DNA from: Candidatus Electryonea clarkiae
Lineage (GTDB): Bacteria; Electryoneota; Electryoneia; Electryoneales; Electryoneaceae
DNA: 60,538 nt
Direction of reading: 5' to 3'
NCBI GenBank assembly: GCA_030765455.1
Contig: JAVCCM010000038.1
Span: forward strand, 1 to 60,538
Each line of letters starts with the position of its first letter. Position 1 is the stretch's first letter. Below are positions 55,411-60,538 of the stretch, in pieces. Both the position numbers and the translations under genes were made by a program. The notes under the pieces are model-generated. The model was not told the origin of the DNA and searched no databases. It worked only from the letters and a program-made list of their open reading frames with translations.

Positions 55411-55432
55411 GATTTAGACGGGAATCTAAATC
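55411..55432. terminator. GATTTAGA hairpin
   Basis: GATTTAGA at 55411-55418 pairs with TCTAAATC at 55425-55432 across a 6-base loop. It may terminate the alr transcript, although no U-run follows. Confidence 0.4.
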
Positions 55433-55515
55433 GTCTATACTATTCAGTGTATGGGCGATTTTTTCTCATAGTGAGCTTCGATTCACTAATCAAAATTTGA
55501 AAGCCGGGAATTAAT

Positions 55516-55557
55516 TGGACAATATATCTATTTCGAAGCCATGATATCTGAAATTCA
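55516..55557 (+). repeat. Partial R3 copy
   Basis: Matches the first half of R3 (GGACAATATATCTATTTCGA...ATGATATCTGAAATTC). The rest of the gap up to secD shows no gene. Confidence 0.65.
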
Positions 55558-55840
55558 CCTCCTGTTGATCTCGTTTGCTTTTCTCCACTGGAACCTGTGG
55601 CGTTAATACAGTTGACTCCAAAGGTAGCCCCCATTATATTTCGAGGTTCCTTATTATAACGGCTTGGTTTTTTGCCAAGCCTAAAATTTTGGCGGTAGGT
55701 TGGTAATTTACTTGCCGTTTGGAAGCAGCATTCTTATAAATTCAGTTGGCATTTATATTGTCAAATAATCCCGGGTTCTGAAATTCCCGGATCAGTTTCA
55801 TGTCATTTTCAAATAGATAAAGTGTCAGGGCTCTTTTGCC

Positions 55841-57928
55841 ATGCAACGAAAGAACAAACTAATTCGCAATTTATTTATTGCGGCTCTTATTCTTCTGGCT
55901 TTGTTTTATCTGTATCCAACAGTTAAAGCAGGGATCATGAAGAAGCAAATGAATGATCGTTTAGCGTACATCCATGAGAAGACGGATATCCCTCTCGATA
56001 TACTCAAGGAGAAGATATTCCGTTTTGACTTTGACCTTTTACAGCAAGTTCGAGAGATTGAAGGTCTGGATGAGACTACTCGCGATGAGCTGCTGACCGA
56101 GATTACTGAGCTTCGCGGTGATTTTTACGACGCTCTCTCTGAGGTTCAGGACGGTTCGATAAAACTTGGACTGGACTTGCAGGGCGGTATGCATATCGTG
56201 CTTGAGGTTAATCTGGTCGAGTTGATGGACCGCCTGGCAAAGAACCGGGACGCCATTTTCGACGAGATATCCAAGTCGGTGCATGACAAGCTTTTCGCTG
56301 ATCCAACGGCAAACTTCGAAGATGTGGTACGCGAGGAGTTCAAGGATCACGATATCCCCATGGCACGTTATTTTGGCGACCCACGCCAGTCGGATGCAGA
56401 GATAATTCGTTACATCCGGAAGCAGGCAGAGGAAGCTATTGACTTGACATTGACCAAGCTTCGTAACCGTGTAGATGAATTTGGTGTCAGCGAACCGTCA
56501 ATTACCAAGCAGGGTTCACGAAGGATAGTTGTCGAACTTCCCGGTGTTCAGGATCCAACAAGAGCCAGGAACCTTATCGGTCGTACAGCTTTGTTGGAAT
56601 TTAAACTTGTTGCCAAACCGGAAATTACTGCAAAAATAGTCCGTGATATTGACGAAATTGTAAAAAAGAGTCTCGATGAATCCTCTGAAACTTTGGATGC
56701 TGAAACTGCCGAGGAAAAACTTGAAACTGATTTAGCAGTCGTTCCTGAAACTGATGTTAAAGAAGAGACAGTTGGTGAAGAAAGCGATTCAGCCAAAAGT
56801 AAGTTCGAAGAGACATTCATTGACGAACAAGCACCGGTTGGGGAAGATACAACGTTTGCCTTTGATAAGGATCAACCATTCGTATCGTTGCTGAATGTTG
56901 GTGATCGTCAAATTGTGGTTCTTGACAAAAATAAAGATGCAGTAGAGAGATATATAGGTTGGACAGAAGTTCAAGACCAGATTCCTCCGGAATATGAGTT
57001 CCTCTGGCATTACAAGATGGATGAACGCGGAGGCGATAAGTTCTGGTATCTCTACCTTGTGCATTCACGCGCGGAACTTACCGGCGCTGCATTGTCTGAT
57101 GCACAGGTAAATTTGAGCAGTGGTGCAAGCAATCCCGGACAGGCAGGACAGGGGATTGTCACCCTTACGATGAAACGTGAAGGCGCAAGAAAATTTGCCC
57201 GTATCACCGGAAGCAATATCGGCGAGCACCTGGCTATCGTTCTTGATGATAAAATTCATATGGCGCCACGGATAAAGGTAAGAATCCCCAACGGATCGGC
57301 TATAATCGAAGGCGCTGAAACTATAGAAGAAGCCGACGATCTTGCCATTGTATTAAGGGCGGGTTCATTACCTGCACCGGTCAGGATAATAGAGGAACGC
57401 ACAGTTGGGCCAAGCCTGGGAGCGGATTCAATCAAGGCTGGAGCATTCAGTGCGATTGTCGGAATAATCCTGGTGATGATTTTCATGGCATTTTATTACC
57501 GTGGAAGCGGATTGATTGCAGATTTCGCATTGCTGCTGAATGTTATTTTCCTGATGGCGGTGCTTGGAGGTTTCGGCTTCACCCTAACCCTGCCTGGTAT
57601 TGCTGGAATTATTTTGACTATCGGTATGGCGGTTGATGCCAATGTGCTGATCTTTGAGAGGATCAGGGAGGAGCTGGCGTCCGGAAAAACAGTCTGGAAT
57701 TCGATTCAAGCTGGCTTCGGACGTGCGTTTGTTACAATTATGGACGCTAACATCACTACCTTGATTGCCGGGATTGTCCTTTACCAGTTCGGCACCGGAC
57801 CACTCAAGGGTTTCGCGCTGACATTGATGATAGGAATTGTAGCTTCCATGTTCACAGCGTTGGTAGTTTCGAAAGCCATTTTTGATTATATCACAACTAC
57901 AAAGTCATTGAAAACACTGAGCATATAA
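55841..57928 (+). CDS. secD: Protein translocase subunit SecD
   Basis: This 695-residue protein has an N-terminal membrane anchor, GLDLQGGMHIVLEV (the P1 head domain), TLTKLRNRVDEFGVSEPSI, RTVGPSLGADSI, and the terminal membrane domain GIAGIILTIGMAVDANVLIFERIREEL. Residues about 267-347 are an acidic low-complexity insertion missing from E. coli SecD (615 residues). It uses the proton motive force with SecF to assist Sec export. secF starts 3 bases after its stop. Confidence 0.96.
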   Translation: MQRKNKLIRNLFIAALILLALFYLYPTVKAGIMKKQMNDRLAYIHEKTDIPLDILKEKIFRFDFDLLQQVREIEGLDETTRDELLTEITELRGDFYDALSEVQDGSIKLGLDLQGGMHIVLEVNLVELMDRLAKNRDAIFDEISKSVHDKLFADPTANFEDVVREEFKDHDIPMARYFGDPRQSDAEIIRYIRKQAEEAIDLTLTKLRNRVDEFGVSEPSITKQGSRRIVVELPGVQDPTRARNLIGRTALLEFKLVAKPEITAKIVRDIDEIVKKSLDESSETLDAETAEEKLETDLAVVPETDVKEETVGEESDSAKSKFEETFIDEQAPVGEDTTFAFDKDQPFVSLLNVGDRQIVVLDKNKDAVERYIGWTEVQDQIPPEYEFLWHYKMDERGGDKFWYLYLVHSRAELTGAALSDAQVNLSSGASNPGQAGQGIVTLTMKREGARKFARITGSNIGEHLAIVLDDKIHMAPRIKVRIPNGSAIIEGAETIEEADDLAIVLRAGSLPAPVRIIEERTVGPSLGADSIKAGAFSAIVGIILVMIFMAFYYRGSGLIADFALLLNVIFLMAVLGGFGFTLTLPGIAGIILTIGMAVDANVLIFERIREELASGKTVWNSIQAGFGRAFVTIMDANITTLIAGIVLYQFGTGPLKGFALTLMIGIVASMFTALVVSKAIFDYITTTKSLKTLSI

Positions 57929-57931
57929 ATC

Positions 57932-58846
57932 ATGTTTCAAATAATAAAAAATCCGAATTTTGATTTTCAAAGTAAGCGCCGAATAGCATTTATGATCAGC
58001 GCCGCGATAATTCTTATTGGGCTTATTGCAACTGTAATTCGAGGGGGACCCAACTATTCCATAGACTTCGTTGGTGGAATACAGGTAATCCTGCGTTTTG
58101 AAAACTCGGTGGATGAAGCGACCATGCGTTCTACACTTTCTGAATTGGGTTATCCTGATGCGGAAGTGAAAATGGTTGTTGGTGGAGGCAGGCGTGATCT
58201 GATGATACGGCTTATCCAATCATCCGAAGGCACTGATCAGGTGGCTGAGGTTGAAAATCAGTTAACCGAACATTTTAAAGATAATCCTTATGAAGTCCTC
58301 AGCGTGGATCAGGTTGGACCGAAGATTGGTCGTGAACTTCGTAAAGCTGCATTAATGGCAATTGTAGCTTCATTGTTCTTTATCGTAATCTATATTTCAT
58401 GGCGATTCCAATATCGATTTGCCATCGCCGCGATTATCGCCTTGATACATGATGTGTTAATAGTTTTTGGATTATTTAGTATATTGAACCTGCAAATGAG
58501 TCTTGCGATTATTGCAGCATTCCTGACTATTGTAGGATATTCGCTTAATGATACAATCGTTGTTTTTGACCGAATCAGGGAAAACGTCAAGCGAATGCGG
58601 TTTAAAAGCCTTGTGGAGCAGATAAATACATCGATCAATGATACTCTTAGCCGTACAATATTGACCTCCAGCACAACTTTGATCGTAGTAATTATATTAT
58701 TCATTTTCGGCGGGTCCGTAATCCATGATTTCGCGCTTGCTCTGCTCGCAGGAGTATTAGTGGGAACCTATTCTTCTATTTTTGTTGCCAGTCCTATCCT
58801 GGTTGAGTGGAACCTGTGGCATCCTGATAAACGTAGCAAGAAATAA
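57932..58846 (+). CDS. secF: Protein translocase subunit SecF
   Basis: This 304-residue protein has SIDFVGGIQVILRF (the SecF analogue of the SecD P1), VDQVGPKIGRELRKAALMAI, and IVGYSLNDTIVVFDRIREN, the signature of the pore-forming domain. It follows secD with a 3-base gap. A hairpin with a T-run at 58875-58897 ends the transcript. Confidence 0.96.
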   Translation: MFQIIKNPNFDFQSKRRIAFMISAAIILIGLIATVIRGGPNYSIDFVGGIQVILRFENSVDEATMRSTLSELGYPDAEVKMVVGGGRRDLMIRLIQSSEGTDQVAEVENQLTEHFKDNPYEVLSVDQVGPKIGRELRKAALMAIVASLFFIVIYISWRFQYRFAIAAIIALIHDVLIVFGLFSILNLQMSLAIIAAFLTIVGYSLNDTIVVFDRIRENVKRMRFKSLVEQINTSINDTLSRTILTSSTTLIVVIILFIFGGSVIHDFALALLAGVLVGTYSSIFVASPILVEWNLWHPDKRSKK

Positions 58847-58874
58847 GTGGGGCTCTGCATAAATCGGAACCCTG

Positions 58875-58897
58875 CCCGGGCATGAAGCCCGGTTTTT
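58875..58897 (+). terminator. Terminator after secF
   Basis: CCGGGC, loop ATGAA, GCCCGG, then TTTTTT: a classical intrinsic terminator about 30 bases after the secF stop. Confidence 0.85.
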
Positions 58898-58961
58898 TAT
58901 GCTGAGAAAAGGGACTATTTTCCGTAACATTTAGAAACAGTAGTAAATTTCGGGGAAATTA

Positions 58962-60239
58962 ATGGCAGTCCGTGTGGTAATAGGCAGTCAGTGGGGGGAT
59001 GAAGGAAAAGGCAAGGTTGTTGATCTGCTCAGTTATGAGGCGGATATAGTAGCCCGTTACCAGGGGGGACCTAATGCGGGACACACTGTTGTTATCGAAG
59101 GCGAACAAACAATTCTGCATCAAATCCCTTCCGGGATAATGCACCCTGATGTAGTATGCTGCCTTGGCAATGGATGTGTTATTTCACCGCCTGGATTGTT
59201 TGAAGAAATCAGGAGTCTTGAGGAACGTGGAATCATAGTTGATGACCGACTGCTGATAAGCGAACATGCACATGTGATCATGCCCTATCACCGTGCAGTA
59301 GATGATGCTTCGGAAAAAGCGGCTGGAAAAGAAAAAATTGGTACAACTGGAAAAGGAATAGGACCGGCATACTGCGACAAATATAATAGAAGCGGAATTC
59401 GTGTAGTTGACCTTAAGAATATTGAAAGGCTGTCTGCGCAAATTAAAAAGAACGTTAGAGATAAAAACCGCTTCCTGACCAAATATTATAATGCAGACCG
59501 TCTTGATGCGGATCGAATAATAACTGAATTCCAGGATATTCAAAAGAAGCTGGAACCATATATTTCGAATGTATCCCTTTATCTTGATAATGCAATCAGG
59601 GAGAGGAAGAATATACTGATTGAAGGGGCACAGGGTACTTTACTTGATATTGATCATGGTACATACCCTTATGTAACAAGCTCTAATCCCACATCCGGAG
59701 CAGCGTCAACAGGTTTGGGAATCGGACCGGGAAAAATTGAACATGTTCTTGGAGTATTAAAAGCATATACGACACGAGTGGGAAATGGACCATTCCCCAC
59801 TGAAGTAGGTGAACCGTTACAGTCGGAGTTCAGGAAACTGGGTGGAGAGTTCGGTGCGACAACCGGAAGAGCAAGAAGATGCGGATGGTTTGACCTGGTA
59901 ATTGCACGATACTCCGCCAGGATCAGCGGGATTAATCATTGGGCGGTTACCAAACTGGATGTTCTAAGCAGTTTCAAAGAAATTCAGGTATGCACAGCAT
60001 ACAAATATGGTAAAGACGTAATAGAGGAGTTTCCCTCAGAGCCATGGATTCAAGAAGAAGCAGTGCCTGTTTACCAGACTTTGCAGGGATGGGATGAAGA
60101 TATTTCAAGAGTGCGATCATACGGCGAATTACCAATTAAATGTCGGGAATATCTTGATTATATTCAAAATGAAACGGGAGTTTCAATTGCCTCGGTGAGC
60201 GTGGGAGCAGACCGTGAGGCGACAATCTCTTTTCGATGA
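58962..60239 (+). CDS. purA: Adenylosuccinate synthetase
   Basis: This 425-residue protein has VVIGSQWGDEGKGKVVD with the GTP loop, GGPNAGHTVV, LIEGAQGTLLDIDHGTYPYVTSSNP, GPFPTEV and the RARRCGWFDLV region, all diagnostic. It joins IMP and aspartate with GTP in AMP synthesis. It has its own leader after the secF terminator; the tRNA-Lys gene follows 57 bases downstream. Confidence 0.97.
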   Translation: MAVRVVIGSQWGDEGKGKVVDLLSYEADIVARYQGGPNAGHTVVIEGEQTILHQIPSGIMHPDVVCCLGNGCVISPPGLFEEIRSLEERGIIVDDRLLISEHAHVIMPYHRAVDDASEKAAGKEKIGTTGKGIGPAYCDKYNRSGIRVVDLKNIERLSAQIKKNVRDKNRFLTKYYNADRLDADRIITEFQDIQKKLEPYISNVSLYLDNAIRERKNILIEGAQGTLLDIDHGTYPYVTSSNPTSGAASTGLGIGPGKIEHVLGVLKAYTTRVGNGPFPTEVGEPLQSEFRKLGGEFGATTGRARRCGWFDLVIARYSARISGINHWAVTKLDVLSSFKEIQVCTAYKYGKDVIEEFPSEPWIQEEAVPVYQTLQGWDEDISRVRSYGELPIKCREYLDYIQNETGVSIASVSVGADREATISFR

Positions 60240-60296
60240 AAGAAGTATTTTACAGATTCTGTACAATAAATAATATAACCGTATTTTAGCATTATT

Positions 60297-60372
60297 GAGG
60301 GTGTAGCTCAGCTGGTAGAGCAGCGGCCTTTTAAGCCGAAGGTCCCGGGTTCGAATCCCGGCACCCTCACCA
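60297..60372 (+). tRNA. tRNA-Lys (anticodon TTT)
   Basis: The acceptor GAGGGTG pairs with CACCCTC; the D-arm is GCTC/GAGC, the anticodon loop CTTTTAA, the T-arm CCGGG-TTCGAAT-CCCGG, and the 3' CCA is encoded. The anticodon stem has one G-A mismatch at its outer pair. Confidence 0.95.
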
Positions 60373-60380
60373 ATATTATC

Positions 60381-60412
60381 AAAGGGTTAGGCGTTACGCT
60401 TAGCCCTTTTTT
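60381..60412 (+). terminator. Terminator after tRNA-Lys
   Basis: AAAGGGTTAGGCG and CGCTTAGCCCTTT form an 11-13 bp stem (with wobbles) around TTA, followed by a T-run. Confidence 0.8.
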
Positions 60413-60538
60413 GGTGTGCCCAGCATGGTGTGGACACCTTTTTTTTATTAATACACCCCGATTTGGGGGAAGTAACTCCGATTGGCAAGGGCGTTGCTGG
60501 CAACGGCAGGGTCTGAAGGCAGCCATAGGCAGCATACG
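60413..60538. other. Window end, no gene seen
   Basis: Contains a second small hairpin with T8 (60427-60452, GGTG-TGGA-CACC) and sequence past it that could be the start of a tRNA-linked element. No credible open frame. Confidence 0.4.

Noticed and set aside
60308..60535. 75-codon minus-strand frame over tRNA-Lys
   Set aside because: The peptide VRVPGFEPGTFGLKG is a typical translation artefact of a tRNA gene.

Overview
This 60.5-kb window is bacterial and looks like a member of the Fibrobacteres-Chlorobi-Bacteroidetes (FCB) group or a neighbouring candidate phylum. The main evidence is two large exported proteins whose C-termini carry the PNPFN-type secretion/sorting domain (T9SS type A / FlgD-like) typical of that group. 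The conserved gene order rplM-rpsI-rpsB-tsf-pyrH-frr, several lipoproteins and a secD-secF pair support a diderm bacterium. No 16S rRNA is present, so the phylum is not fixed. The base composition is moderate to AT-rich, with GC-richer islands such as hipBA. Three promoters share the form TTGAC(A/T)-17 bp-TATATT.

Layout. 1-5.7 kb is an accessory, defence-like zone: the 3' end of a group II intron inside an outer-membrane-type gene, a truncated rhuM, an ImmA/IrrE protease with a DUF4411 PIN-like partner, a lone HEPN protein and three lipoproteins. 6.6-11.2 kb is the translation cluster (L13, S9, S2 with a Lys-Gly tail, EF-Ts, UMP kinase, ribosome recycling factor). 11.7-13.6 kb encodes a glutamate-cysteine-ligase-like enzyme fused to two CBS domains. 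13.8-16.9 kb is an exported beta-helix protein broken by one in-frame TAA. 17-18.2 kb is a block of dispersed and tandem repeats. 18.2-20.4 kb is a three-gene operon (glycosyltransferase, eIF-2B-like protein, small Cys protein). 20.6-27.1 kb is addB-addA. 27.5-35 kb holds an MTA/MTI phosphorylase, a Rossmann (DprA/SLOG-like) protein, a methyltransferase, rtcB with archease, a DapL-like aminotransferase and a CoA-binding protein. 35.3-37.7 kb is mutS2. 37.6-40.6 kb is a hipBA island lying between the true mutS2 3' end and a second, 93%-identical copy of it.

43.7-55.2 kb is the most unusual part: a split locus that appears devoted to D-amino acids. One cassette encodes a PLP racemase fused to a VanX-like D-Ala-D-Ala dipeptidase, together with a DUF1611 (DgcN-type) protein. 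It lies between nested direct repeats (R2-R1-genes-R1-R2). A second, divergent locus has a MarR regulator, a GNAT acetyltransferase, a free-standing racemase beta-domain with no PLP barrel, and a sodium:solute symporter on one strand. An M20 deacylase and a complete alanine racemase lie on the other. Taken together this suggests import or salvage of D-amino acids or peptidoglycan dipeptides, with dipeptide cleavage, racemization and N-acylation/deacylation. That function is inferred from families and gene order only.

55.8-60.4 kb returns to core genes: secD, secF, purA and tRNA-Lys(TTT). Families of palindromic and dispersed repeats (R1, R2, R3 and several MITE-like elements) occupy most of the long intergenic gaps and mark the borders of the accessory modules.
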